Part shown: piece by piece, positions 20,777-33,737 of the stretch
Layout of the letters: each line of letters starts with the position of its first letter
Position numbering within the stretch: the stretch's first letter is position 1
Assembly (NCBI RefSeq): GCF_004664715.2
Contig: NC_051075.1
Span: forward strand, 38,091,958 to 38,155,957
DNA: 64,000 nucleotides
Reading direction: 5' to 3'
Origin: Peromyscus leucopus
Taxonomy: Eukaryota; Chordata; Mammalia; Rodentia; Cricetidae
Program-made: the position numbers and the translations under genes
Notes under the pieces: generated by a model
Told to the model about the DNA's origin: nothing
Databases searched by the model: none
What the model saw: the letters and a program-made list of their open reading frames with translations, nothing else

Positions 20777-23613
20777 TTAGCAGATACCACTTGCCAGAGT
20801 ATCATGCATCCACTTCTAGATGCAAGTGAAACCAAGAAAATGATTTTCCTTTACCTCATAGGGTAGAGGGTGGCAAGAAAGAAGGCTTGGCCCAACCTAT
20901 GTGATTATCCATGGGCAGTTTCTGCCATGAAGTCGGCAGACGATTCGTGGAGTTTTGGATGCCGCTTTCCTCACTTAGAAAATGAGGTGTCTTAATCAGA
21001 ATCTAGATGGCTTCTGGGGTTCCCTTTGGTTTAAAGCATGACTTCTTGAGCTATAAGAGGAACACAGATCACTTGGCGATCTTGTTAAAGCACACGGTGG
21101 TGGAAGCACTGTGACGGACAAGGGTTTGGAGCCCGAGATTCTGCCGTTCTAGCAGGCTCCCGGGTGACAGCCAAGCTGCCCGGCAGCACTTGATTTGCAA
21201 GGTCTGAGAACCCTGAGTCCTTAAACATCTTTCTGCTTTTCTCACTAGGCCGATCTGGCTTAAAGCAAAGGCCATATAAAGCCCCTAAGCTGCCCAAGAT
21301 GATTTGAATTCACAGAGATGTCCTGTCCATCAACATACGTGCACATTCTAACTATTTTTTTTTCAACATCTGAGCTAAAGCCCCTGTCTTAAGGAGACTA
21401 AGTAGTTACGAGAAGGAAAGGATCATGGGAAAGCTTTTCCAATTCCGTTCTTGTAACGACCTTAGGAGGCCGGTGCGGCTGTGCTCATCTCCCATGAGAA
21501 TCAGACACAGTGGGGTCAAGTTACTTTCTGAAGGTCAGATGGACAGTAGATGACAAATTCAGGTTCTAACCTGGGTCTCTGCGGTTAAAAGTCTCTGTTC
21601 TTTCATTTCCCAGCATTAACTCTTACGGAGACCTACGTGTCCCAGGCCCTAAGGATAAACGCAAGATCTCAGCTGAGTGATGATTACTTCAGTAGAAACC
21701 TGTCTGCCCTGGTCGGTCTCCAGAAGCCCTGAAGATCCATTCCCCACCCTCCTCTGCGTCTCCAAGGGAACTGATTGCTCCTGGGGCTCGGGCCTCCAGC
21801 TGGATCCGGCCAGTAGAAAGCACCTGCAGGAGACTGAGGAGATGGAGTTGGAATCGTCCCCCCTGAACCCCCTGCTTTACTATTGATCCCTAAGTAAAAA
21901 AGTGAAACAGAGGTCTCAGGGTCAAACCAGATCAAAAGGTGGGTTCCGGGAAGAAAATGCTAATGTTAGACTGGGGTTGAAATCAACATTTGCTTCATGC
22001 ACATGGGGTTCTGGCTTTGACTCCCCAGCACCGCAAGATAATAATGATAAAAATAACGGTAAGAAATAATGCCCATGTTGTGTGCTTGAGTTAGTGCCGT
22101 CCTGAGGACTTTACATGAACTAACTCACCCCCACCCCCACTCTGAACAGCCTTGATTATCCTTTTCAAGGAGAGAAGGAAATTGAGACCTGGAGGGTTGA
22201 AGATGTGGTCTCAGGCCACACAGTTTCTAAGTGGCCAGACTTTGACCCTCTGTGCGCTGGCTTTGAGCCTGTCTTCTGTGTATCATGCTGCACTCAAGCA
22301 AGGACTTTCCAGAGGCTGTTGGCTGCCTTAGAGCTGGTATGGACCCTGAAGAAAGGGATAGCCAAGACAGGGGAGCCTGGGTGTGCGGGAGAGGTATGGG
22401 GAAGAGAGTCCAGGAACCTCCGCGGAGCTGGCACTTGCGCATGCTCAGCTTCTCATGAAATGCTCAGGAGTCCGTTGCTCTATGCTTCGGTTCCTGCTGG
22501 GTCCTGGGCAGGATTAGGGAAAGCCTGTCTGTCTTTTTCGCCTGGCCCAGGTCAGAATTCATGTTCCTTTATCTCAGTGACAGGGAAAAGGAAAAGTAGT
22601 GAATTAAGGTGGCTTCCTAAACCAAGATGGCTTCCTGACTCAAGATGGCTGGCAGCTGCCAGTGTTGCCAGCACCAGTTAGCATAAGATCTTAAAGTGGC
22701 GACTGTCCAATTGTCCTTGAACCCAGGCTGCCTCCTCTTCACAGACAAGAGATGCAGAGACACACTGTGAGGTGTTATTCTAAGACCCCCGCTGGATGTT
22801 GGAAACTTCAAACCTGCAGAGTCTCTCTTTCCGGCGCATATGCACCTGTGGTGAACTCTGATTGATAAATTAAGCCCAGTGAGTGACTGGCAGCAACAAT
22901 GCAACAGAGCGCTTAGAACAATCAGGTGTAATGCACGCTTTGGACTGTACTGCTTGTTTCTAGAATTTTCCGTTTCCCGTTTTCACATTGCGTTGCACTG
23001 TGGGGTAACTGAAACCAGGGAATGCAACTGCAGATAAGGGACCCTAGTGCATTGCTTTTAATTCCTCGGAGACAAGTTACTTCAGCAGCTCTCCTGGTCT
23101 GCTCTGGTCTCTGCCCTCCGGGTGGAAGCAGTTAGCCTGAGCCTTGCTCTCCACATCTGTACACCTGGAGCCCCCAGGTAACACTGTGGTCCTCACTGGG
23201 CAGTCAGAAGTGAAACAAAGCAGATGTTTACAGATGTGGATGTGAACCCCTTCCTTCCCAACACAAAACTGTAGTGAAGGCGTTAACTGGTAGCCCTCCT
23301 CTTTCCTTCCCGCCCTTCCAAGGCTTACTGTGGAAACTTTCAAAAATACATAAAAGAAAGGAAGGGTAAAATGTGCCTTCATCATCCTCACCACCAAGAT
23401 GTGACAGCACCCAGCAGCTTTCTACATTAGGTTTATCTATTTTCTTTTTGTGGAAACATTTTAAAGCTTCCCCAAATATCAAAAGTCCAATCTCCAACTG
23501 TTCTATGTATTTCTAGAGAGTATGATTTTCTTACTGTGATGTATTACTACACCTAACAATAGAAAGAATGTCCAGAAAGAGGTCATACCTAGACAAATTC
23601 AAGGGCCTCCAGT
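20777..23613. other. Single-copy sequence, no gene seen
   Basis: No supported gene. The interval 22590-22910, with repeated agatggcttcct/caagatggct phrases, has the look of an LTR or other repeat, but I could not find terminal motifs or a TSD. Confidence 0.4.
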
Positions 23614-23628
23614 TACCAATAGGCTTTT

Positions 23629-23645
23629 TCTTTCTTTCTTTCTTC

Positions 23646-23692
<47 letters not shown>

Positions 23693-23868
23693 TTCTTTTC
23701 TTTTTTTTTTTTTTGGTTTTTTTTTTTCGAGACAGGGTTTCTCTGTGTAGCTTTGCGCCTTTCCTGGAGCTCACTTGGTAGCCCAGGCTGGCCTCGAACT
23801 CACAGAGATCCGCCTGCCTCTGCCTCCCAAGTGCTGGGATTAAAGGCGTGCGCCACCACCGCCCGGCA
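23629..23868 (-). mobile_element. B1 SINE with (TTTC)n/T tail, 15-bp TSD
   Basis: B1 body at about 23728-23868, preceded on the plus strand by a TTTC microsatellite (23629-23695) and T-run. The perfect 15-bp repeat taccaataggctttt at 23614-23628 and 23869-23883 brackets both, so the microsatellite is the expanded B1 tail. Confidence 0.95.
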
Positions 23869-24228
23869 TACCAATAGGCTTTTAATGGCTCTTTTTTTTT
23901 TTTTTTTTCCCATATCAAACAGTGACTAGAGCGAGACAAAAACCAGCACATGGGGTTTATAGTCCTTAGGAGTTGAGGAATTTCTTTGCCTCGCTGGTGA
24001 TTCAGCTTTGCCTAAATAGTGCACCCTGACATTTGCGGGTTTGATCATCTGGAAGCAACTCCAGAAGTCTGTGGCGTTCAGCAACGTTTGCTAAGGCACA
24101 GATGTGGCTTCAGGGTCCTTAGGCTGTGTCTGGGATGTCTTTGTTCATCTCTGGGTGCACATGGCTGGTACTTAGCTTTCTCTTCTTATTCTTTCTAACC
24201 TCATTTTGGAGTTCACAGACTGGAATCC

Positions 24229-24420
24229 TTTTTTTTTTTTTTTTTTTTTTGATTTATTATGTATACTGTGTTCTGTCTGCATGTATGCCTGCAGGCCAGT
24301 AGAGGGCACCAGACCTCATTACAGATGGTTGTGAGCCACCATGTAGTTGCTGGGAATTGAACTCAGGACCTCTGGAAAGGCAGCCAGTGCTCTTAACCGT
24401 TGAGCCAGCTCTCCAGCCCC
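24229..24420 (-). mobile_element. B2 SINE
   Basis: It reads from T-rich tail through gagggcaccagacctcatta and gttgctgggaattgaactca to the head complement gttgagccagctctccagcc. The TSD is tggaatcc at 24221-24228 and 24421-24428. Confidence 0.93.
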
Positions 24421-24599
24421 TGGAATCCTTTTTTTTTTTTTTAAGTATCTCTTTTAGGATTAATGCTATTTAATTTTGCCTAGTGAGAGCATTAAAAATG
24501 AGTTTTTAAATATTTATTTTATTGTAAAAATTATATATGTATGTGTGGTTCTGTGCACATGTGAGTGCAGGTACCTCAACTGTCCGAAAGAGTGCTGCT

Positions 24600-25018
24600 T
24601 TAGTTTGCTCTCTGTTGCAGTGATTAAAGACCACAACCAAAAGCAACTTGGAGAGGAAAGGGTTTATTTGGCTCACACTTCCAGATAACAGACCACAGTT
24701 CATTTTGACAGACACCAAAGCAGAAGCTCAAGGCAGTAACTGGAGGCAGGAACTGAAGCAGAGACGATGAAGGGGTGCTGCTTAGTGGCTTGCTCCCCAT
24801 GGCTTGCTCAGCTTGCTTTTTTATACAACCCAGGGCCACCTGCCCGGAAGTGGCACCATACACAGTGAGGTGGGCCCCTATAAATCAATCATTAATCAAT
24901 ATAACATTTCACAAATTTGCTTACAAGCCAGTCTGATGGAGATATTTTTCTCAATTGAGGTTTTCTCTTTCCAGATAATTCTAGCTTGCGTCAAGTTGAC
25001 AAAGAACTAAATAACACA
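24600..25018 (-). mobile_element. Family A repeat copy, nearly complete
   Basis: It contains gttgcagtgattaaagacca, ggagaggaaagggtttattt, gcttgctccccatggcttgc and an end tagcttgcgtcaagttgaca. It is among the best-preserved family A copies here, in the opposite orientation to the copy at 1561. Confidence 0.75.
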
Positions 25019-25165
25019 AGGTCATTTGGTTTCCTGGAGCTGGAGGTACAGAGAGTTGGGAGCCACCTGACCTGGGCCCTCTGCAAGAGCAGGATGTGCT
25101 CATAACCATTCAACTGTCTCTCCAACCCCCATTACCAATATTCTTTTTTCAAAATCACCTTTTCC

Positions 25166-25330
25166 ACAGGGTGGTGGTAGCACACCCCATTCATCCCAGA
25201 ACTCAGAGGCAGAGGCAGGTAGATCTCTGTGAGTTCTAGGCCAGCCTGGTCTACAGAGCAAGTTCCAGGACAGTCAGCCAGGGCTACCTAGGGAAACTCT
25301 GCCTCAAAACAAAAAAACAAACAATCAAAA
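25166..25330 (+). mobile_element. B1 SINE, older
   Basis: cagggtggtggtagcacacc, ggcagaggcaggtagatctc and caagttccaggacagtcagc, with an A/C-rich tail. It is more diverged than the young copies and its right half is of the classical type. Confidence 0.85.
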
Positions 25331-26024
25331 AAAAATTATATCACCTTTTGCTATGGTTTAGATGTAGTTCATTCCTTGAAATTCAGTGTCCAAAGCTTGA
25401 TTTCAGAGGTGAGGCACGTTGGGACATCATTTCTGGCCCCTCCCATTTTCTGATTTTGACTCACCATATGATCTCTCCCTTTTTGGCATGTCACTGCCAT
25501 GGTGGTGATGGTCACAAGGTGATGCAGTCAGAGAAAGACACTCCAGAGCCAACACCATCCTTTTTGGATCATTAGCTATAAAATCTATAAGCTAAATAAA
25601 CCACTTCCCCCCTTTTATTAAAAATGGATTTTTTTCTTACATAATATATCCTGATTATGGTTCCCCTCCCTCTAATTACTCCTCCCAGCCCCTCCCTTCC
25701 TCCACCCCATCCAGATCCACTCCCTTTCTGTCTCTCATTGAAAAACAAACAGGCTTCTTAAGGTATAATAATAAAACATAATAATAAAATAAAACAAAAA
25801 CTATCTCATCAGATTTGGATAAGACAAAGAAACTGAAGGAAAAGAGCCCAAGAAAAGTCACAAGACTCAGAGACCCACTCATTCGCACACTCAGTAATCC
25901 CATAAAAGCATTCAACTAGAAGCCGTAATATATAGCAGAGGACCCGGCATAGACCCATGCAGCCCTGTGCATGCTGCTTCAGTCTCTGAGTTTATATGAG
26001 CTTTGATCATACTGATTTAGAGAG

Positions 26025-26677
<653 letters not shown>

Positions 26678-28960
26678 AGAGAGTCTTGTTCTCTTGGTGT
26701 CCGTCATCCTCTCTGGCTCTTACACTCTTTCCACCTCCTTTCTGTGGGGCTTCCTGAACCCTGGCAGGAGGGATTTGATAGAGACATCTCATTTACAGCT
26801 CAGTGTTCTAAGATCTCTCACTCTCTGCATAATCTCTGGCTGTGGGTCTCTGTATTTGTTTCCATCTGCTGCAGGAGGAAGCTTCTCTGATGATGGCTGA
26901 GCAATGGACTGACCTATGAGTTTAAAGAATATAGTAAGAGCCATTATATTGCTACATTTGTTTCTTTTTAGAATAGCAGTACTTGGTTTTTTCCCTGGGC
27001 TATCTAGTGTCTGGTTCTTGGTCACCCAAGTGATGCCAGGTATGGGTTCTATCTCGTGAAGTGGACCTTAAGTTAAATCAGTTACTGGTTGGTGACCCCC
27101 ACAAGCTCTGAGCCACCATTGCCCTAGCATATCTTGCAGGCAGGACACCACCGTAGATCAAAGGGTTTGTGGCTGGATTGGCATTTACATTTCTCTTTGG
27201 TAGCTGCAGAACACCTTCCTGTACCAAAGATGCTCTATGTAGGCACCAGCTGGACTTTTCCATGTTCTGTGAGTTGTGAGGTGCTGTCTTCAGGAACAGG
27301 GCCTTATTAGTTGTGCAGAGCAACCTAGAGTCTTGGCAGCAGCCTGGGTGGCTTGGTGATTCCCATGGGAGCCTTTGGCCAACAACTCAATTAGACGTAA
27401 CCCAACCCTGGTACTAGAAGCTTCATTTGGTAACAAGAGATGTTCAGTTGGAGCTCTGTCTCCCCATTGCTTGATGGTTTCACTTAGATCACCTTCATAT
27501 ATGTATATATATTTTAGGAAGTTTCTACTGTATTAGGTTTCCATACCACCTTTCAAATAGCCGTTCATTTTAGCTGTCTCCCTGTATTCCCTCTCTTGTC
27601 CCCCTCTTCCCTTCCCATCCCCACTTGATCCTCCCACTCCAGTGTCCCCTCCACCATCCACCCGTAACTATCTATTCCATTTCTCTTCCTAGGGACTCTA
27701 TTGGTCCACCCTTAGTACCTTACTCTAAACCTACACTCTGTGGTTCTGTGGACTGCAGGTTGGTCATCATTGGCTTAGCAGCTCATATCCACATATAAGC
27801 AAAGACATACCACACTTGTCTTTCTAGGTCTAGGATACCTCACTCAAGATGATTTTTTTCTAGTTCCACCCATTTACCTGTAATTTCATGATGTCATTTT
27901 TTTTAACAGCTGAGTAATACTCCATTGTGTAAATGTACCACATTTTCTTTATGTTCTTCTGTTGAAGGACATCTAGGTTGTTTCCAATTTCTGACTCTTA
28001 TGAATAGAGCAGCAGTGAACATGGTTGAGCAAGTGTCTCTGTGGTAGGATGAAACATCCTTTGGATATATGCCCAAGTGCGGTATAGCTGGATCTTAAGG
28101 TAGATTGATTCCCATCTGCAATCACAATACTTGTTTCCATAGGAGCTGTATAAGTTTTCAGTCCCACCAACAGTGGATGAGTGTTCCACTTACTCCACAT
28201 CCTCCCCAGTATGAGCTGTCACTTGTTTTATTGATCTTAGTTATTCTGACATGTGTAAGATGAAATCTCAAAGGAGTTTTGATTTGCATTTCCCTGATAA
28301 CAAAGGATGTTGAGCACCTCTTGTTTCTCAGCCATTTGAGTTTTCGCTTTTGAGAATATAATGTTTATATTTGTACCCCATTTTTAATCGGGTTACTTGT
28401 TTTCTTGATACCTAGTTTTTGGAGTTTTTAATATATATGTATATACACACATATGTAACATATATATGTGTGTGTGTTGGATATTAGTCCTCTATCAGAT
28501 ATGTAGTGAGTAAAATACTTTCCTATTCTGTAGGCTACCACTTGGTTTGATTGACTTTGCCTTACAGAAGCTTTTCGGTTTCATGAGGTCCCATTTATTA
28601 ATTGCTGATCTTAGTGCCCACACTATTGGTGTTCTGTTCAGGAAGTTGTCTCCTGTGCCAATGAGTTCGAGGCTGTTTCCCACTTTCTCTTCTACCAGGT
28701 TCGGTTTTGTGTTGAGGTCTTTGATCCATTTTGAGTTGAGTTTTGTGCAGGGTGATAAATGTGGGTTTGGATTCCTCTACATGAACCCATCCAGTATTAC
28801 CAACACTATTTGTTGAAGACGCTGTCTATTTTCTAGTGTGTGTTTCTGACTTCTTTTCAAAAACCAGGTGTCCCTAGTTGCGTGGATTTATGTCTGATCT
28901 TCCATTTGATTCCATTGATTGCCCTGTGGGGTTTTGTGCTAATACCATGCTAGTTTTTAT

Positions 28961-31041
28961 CATTATTCACTTTTATTGATTCTTTGTGGTTTTCACATCA
29001 TGCATCCAGATCCCACCCATCTCCTCACCCCCCTGGATCCCCTCCGCCCTTGCAACCTCTCCCCAAAAGCAAAACAAAATTCAAAAGAAAAACCGAAAAC
29101 CAAACCAAACAAACAAACAAAGCAGAACATGAAAGAAGAAAGAGAAAGAAAGAAAAACTAATCTCACTGTGGAAGCTGTGGTGCAGCCGGGTGAGTCACA
29201 CACACATCCCACCCTTGAGTCCTTTCGTCCTCATTTGCAAATGTTCATTGCCATGAGTCATGGGTCTGGTTCGAGGCCTGTGTCCTCTGTCACACCATCA
29301 ACAATGGGCTCTCACCTGGCTCCCTGCTCCCCACTGCCCTCCACTTCCTGCCATTGTCCAGTGTCATGGAGATCCTGCAGTCTGGGATCTGTAGGTGGGT
29401 CCCCTTCTCATGCTCTAACAGTTCATAGATGAGATGGATGTTGGGGTGGGCCACCTCACAGCCCTGGTCCTGGGTGCCAGCTGGACTCATCAGCCTGCCA
29501 GCTTCCCCCCCCCCCTTGTCACCTGCCACACCCCCACTCCCAAATACTCTCCATCACTGCCTCTGCCAGCCCATCCAATGCAGCCTGTCCACCTGCTCTC
29601 AGGCCCTCGGGTAGGCTCACTCACACTCACACCACCAGGACCAGCTCCACTGTTTTGCCCAGGCAAAGTGCAGGTCGCTCTCCCCCAAATTCTGTAGAGG
29701 GCGTAAGAGTGGGGAAATCAGCTCTCCTGCTCTCATGCCTTCAGGGTCGGCTCATCGGGTCCCTGACAACAGGGTCATCTCTAGTGTGCTGCCCAGGCGA
29801 GGTGCAAGCCTATGGTGCAGGGTGGGCCATATTTCCCCAGTGAAGGGGTGGAGGGTAGCTCTCCTATTGCAATATCCTGTGAGGGGCAGGGCCAGCCATC
29901 CCAGTGCCAGTGAGGGGTGTGGCCAGCTCAGTACAGCCCTCAGATTTCAACACAGTGGTTCCTATGATCCCTTGTGGCGACCCAGGCCATGGACACTCAC
30001 ACAGACTCCAGCTGCAGCAGGACTATGGACCTAGACGTGGCCATCAGCGGCAGCTCAGGCCTGGACGTCTCCATGGCCCCAGTGGCCGCAGAGGCCACCA
30101 AGATCAGTGTGGTCCTGGTGGCTGCATGGCCCTCAGACACCAACATGGTCACAGGTGGCCAACTAGATCCTGGGCAGCCCTCAGTGGTAAAAGGAGCCTT
30201 GGACATCATCTCAGACCCCGGCCACTTCAGGGCCCCAGACCCAGACATGGCCCTAAGCAACATCCCAGGCCCAGATGTCTCCATGGCCCCAAGTGGCAAC
30301 ACAGGGTCCCCATATCAGTATAGCCCATGAAGTGACATGGCCCTTCGACACCAACTTGGTTTCAGGTGACTGACCAGACCCTGGGCATCAGGAGCCACAA
30401 ACACCAACTCAGACTCTGGCTACAGTAGGACCTTGGATCCAGCTAGACATGGCCCTCAGTAACAGCCTTGGCCCAGAGGACACCATGGCCCTGGGTGACA
30501 TCATAGGCCATTCAGATCATTGTGGCCCTGGTAGCAGCACAGCCCTCAGACACTCCCGTGGTCATAGGTTGTGGCCTAGATCTCCAGCATCCCTGTGACC
30601 TTTGGTAGCAACATGGGCAGCGGACATCAACACAACCCGTGGCTGTGGTAGGACCATGAACCCAGACATGGTTCTAGGAAGCAGCCCATGGCTCCAGGTA
30701 GCAGTGCAGGTCACCAGATTTGGCAGTGTGTCCCTCGGATGCCAACATGTCCCCAGGTGGTGGCCTTGACTCCTGGCCTCAGCATTGCCCTTGATGGTAT
30801 TGGGAGCCATGGACACCCATGCAGAAATGGCTGTGGGAGAGCCATGCTGCAGCCCCATCCTAAACGACACCATGGCCCCGGGTGACTGTACCGGCCACTC
30901 CAGTCAGCATGGTCCAGTGCAGCACAGCCCTTGGTTGGTGCGGAGCTGTTGCTGAATTCCTCTCTCTAGAAACCCGGAGCTGGGTGTGCTTGAGTCTTGC
31001 CCGCCCCAGCTGCGAGGCATAGGGTGGAGCTGTTGCTGCTG
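28961..31041 (-). mobile_element. 2.1-kb repetitive element inserted in L1-b ORF2
   Basis: L1 homology stops at ctagtttttat (28960) and resumes at gtttttattgctata (31042). The shared tttttat at 28954-28960 and 31042-31048 is a likely TSD. The left part (tttattgattctttgtggtt) is T-rich, so the 3' end is probably at left and the element on the minus strand. The interior 29900-30950 is an array of degenerate phrases of roughly 33-40 bp built on ccatggccc, gacaccaacatgg and gcagcnca-like words. I recall similar rodent repeats but cannot name the family. Overlapping 100-139-codon frames on both strands reflect the array. Confidence 0.6.
29900..30950. repeat. Degenerate tandem phrase array
   Basis: Recurring words such as catggccc, gacaccaacatgg, ggtggc, cagcccat and tctcagac follow each other at about 33-40-bp spacing. 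This explains why the segment stays open in several frames on both strands. It lies inside the 2.1-kb insert. Confidence 0.6.
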
Positions 31042-31364
31042 TTTTTATTGCTATATCTCTGTAACACAATTTGAGGCCCGGGATGGCGATGTCTCCAGCA
31101 GTTCTTTTATCATTCAGGATAGTTTTAGCTACCCTGGGATTACATTTATCAATTTACATACGTTGAACCATCCCTGCATCTCTGGGATGAAGCCTTCTTG
31201 ATCGTGGTAGATGATCTTTTTGATGTGTTTTTGGATTTGGTTTGCAAGCATTTTTTTTTAAAAAAAAGTTTTATATATATTCATAAGGAAAATTGGTTTG
31301 TAATCCTTTTTCTTTGTTGGGTCTTTAATGTTTTGGTAGGGTTACTTATATTTTCTTGTAAAAT

Positions 31365-31529
31365 GCTTTTGGATTAATAAAATACTAGCATTAAAAAAGA
31401 GAGATTAGCACCTCACAGTGGTTGGAGTTTGTTAAAGAATCAATCATACTAGTTCCTCACCAGCCACATAACTTTACCAAAACATTAGTCTCTTCTCAAT
31501 GCTGCCTCTTCTGTTACGTTTTACATGTG

Positions 31530-31586
<57 letters not shown>

Positions 31587-32829
31587 TGAACCGGGGCAGA
31601 GTTTATCAAACTTTGGATATAATGCTATGAGATCCCAGCTTTGTGCATTCTCTAAGAAGAGGAAAGAGAGGAAGAGCAGGAGAAGCAGGAGGAAGAGGAG
31701 GAGGAACAGTAGGGTTGTATTGATTGCCCCAGATACCTGAACTACTTGCCTACATTCAGTCTTAGGGTCCAAGAGAAGGCACAATTGGCAGTGACTGTGG
31801 GCTGAATAAAATGTCAAAGGCAGTATGCCTTTGCTCTGAGTAACCAGGGATTACGTCGGGAAAACAAACAAAAACTCTTAATAAATAAAAAGATATGATG
31901 GTATTAGCAGCTTATTCCCATCAATTTAAGGATGCTATGAGGGGAAATGTTGCAAAGCAAACAGAAATCTGATAGCTGTTTCTTTCAAAATAATTAACTC
32001 ATAACTGTAAATTATACATATTATTTCATAAAGCCTTTTGAATTAAATGGAATAAAGGAAGATGAGTTTGGCTGCCCATGGATAATTTTTCTTTGACACC
32101 AGCTTGAATATAACAATTGGTTGCAGGGTTCATAATGTGACGGGGAAACAGAGGCACAGGGTGGGCCACAGGTGACTGGAGGGGTGACGCGTAGGCCATG
32201 TGTAGTGAGCATCACACCAACAGGCCAGCTTAGAGAAGAGCCCAGCAGAGCCAGCAGCATGAGGGTACCCAAGCTCAGTGACGCCTGAGTATGTGTGAAG
32301 AGGACTTTCCGGGTTAGGCAACATGACAGTTACTAGTCGGCACAGAAAGGCTGACATTAGCTTCCCCGGGAACCGGAAAGGAACCAGTGATGTAATCTGT
32401 TATATAACTGTTTCTGTAGGAATGCCGCTTCCGTGTGGACAGTACATACTATGACCTTGCGAGCAAAAGCCTTCATCTTCACTTTGCCCTTGCCAGCCTG
32501 CCTGTGTGCGTCTGTGGCTGGCCTGTGAGCTGCCCACCTGTGGTTTATGTGACAGTCTACGTGAGTATCCATGCATCTTGTGGTCAGCTCGGGTGCTCTG
32601 GCATGTGTCTGTTTCTTCTGTGCGGCAACCTTATCGCGGAGTGAATAAAGTATGTTTGTGTCTCGTCTGCCACAGCCCCTCACAGTCTTTTCAGCCTCCC
32701 AGGCTGCCGTTACTCTCTTCCGTTCCTGGCATTCACTTAGCTTCACATGCTAAGTCTCAAGTCTCTCCATGTTCTTTCACCACCAAAACCAAATCGTTCT
32801 CAATTCTGGTTTGCAGCTTCTCCTGGAGG
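31365..32829. other. Single-copy sequence with (CA)n, no gene seen
   Basis: A (CA)n microsatellite lies at 31531-31583. The AT-rich part 31860-32110 looks unique and could be a conserved non-coding element. No repeat or exon is recognised otherwise. Confidence 0.45.
31531..31583. repeat. (CA)n microsatellite
   Basis: About 26 CA units. Opposing His/Thr and Val/Cys frames across it are artefacts. Confidence 0.97.
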
Positions 32830-32842
32830 AGATTTCCATTCT

Positions 32843-33031
32843 TTATTTTTTTGTTTTTATTTTATGATCATTTATGTTTTGCCTGCATGTGTATGTCTTC
32901 ATAGGTGTCAGAAGCCCTGGAACTGGAGTTACAGACAGTGGTGAGCTGCCATGTGGGTGCTGGGAGTTGAACCTGGCTCCTCTGGGAAAGCAGCCAGTGC
33001 TCTTAACCGCTGAGCCATCTCTCCAGCCCCT
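32843..33031 (-). mobile_element. B3-type SINE, 13-bp TSD
   Basis: T-rich tail, tgtcagaagccctggaactg, gtgggtgctgggagttgaac and the head complement cgctgagccatctctccagc. The perfect repeat agatttccattct is at 32830-32842 and 33032-33044. Confidence 0.95.
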
Positions 33032-33044
33032 AGATTTCCATTCT

Positions 33045-33668
33045 GTAACCGAGTCATCTTCATGCCAACCGTGAGAAATGGTGAGATTAATTCATATTCC
33101 TTCATTACGAATAATGGAAAAACGAAATGCTGAGAGAAAAAGTAAGCAATCGCTTGAGGAGAAGGGCTCCACCTTTATCCCTTTGACAACTTCAGCTGCA
33201 AACCCAGAAAAAGGCAAATTGCTCCCATGAGAGTTTAAATGTGATTGAAATCTTGCAAGATAAAATAAGGATTATTATCACTGTTGGGAATTCATGCTCT
33301 TTGTCTTTGGTGAGCCCTTCTGATCTTGAACAATGAATTTCCAATATTTACCATGGGGTCGATAACAACTTTCAAAGGGATTTTTGGATGGAAAGTTCAG
33401 TATGCACTAACATCTCTCATTTCTGACTTCCTTTGCAAATCAATTCGAACAGCAGTGCCGGGTAACCAGGGTCCCCGTGCTCAGTCTCACGCTCCAGATC
33501 CAGGCTGGGGAGCTCCGTGAGGGAGGCGGTGGGACTAGTAGTAAGTATGTCTTCTTGAGGGGTGCATCCTATTCCCCTGTGGCTTGAAAGCTCTGAAACC
33601 ATGACCCTGAATAAGTCTTTCATGGCTATAAATTGGGCATCTTGCAGATTTTTTAAATATCCATTTTG

Positions 33669-33737
<69 letters not shown>

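Noticed and set aside
22205..22681. 158-codon plus-strand ORF
   Set aside because: No recognisable family or exon structure, and its end runs into repeat-like agatggcttcc phrases; probably chance in GC-rich DNA.
29904..30330. Overlapping 118- and 139-codon plus-strand ORFs and a 101-codon minus-strand ORF
   Set aside because: They stay open because of the degenerate phrase array in the 2.1-kb insert and have no domain, start context or stop conservation.
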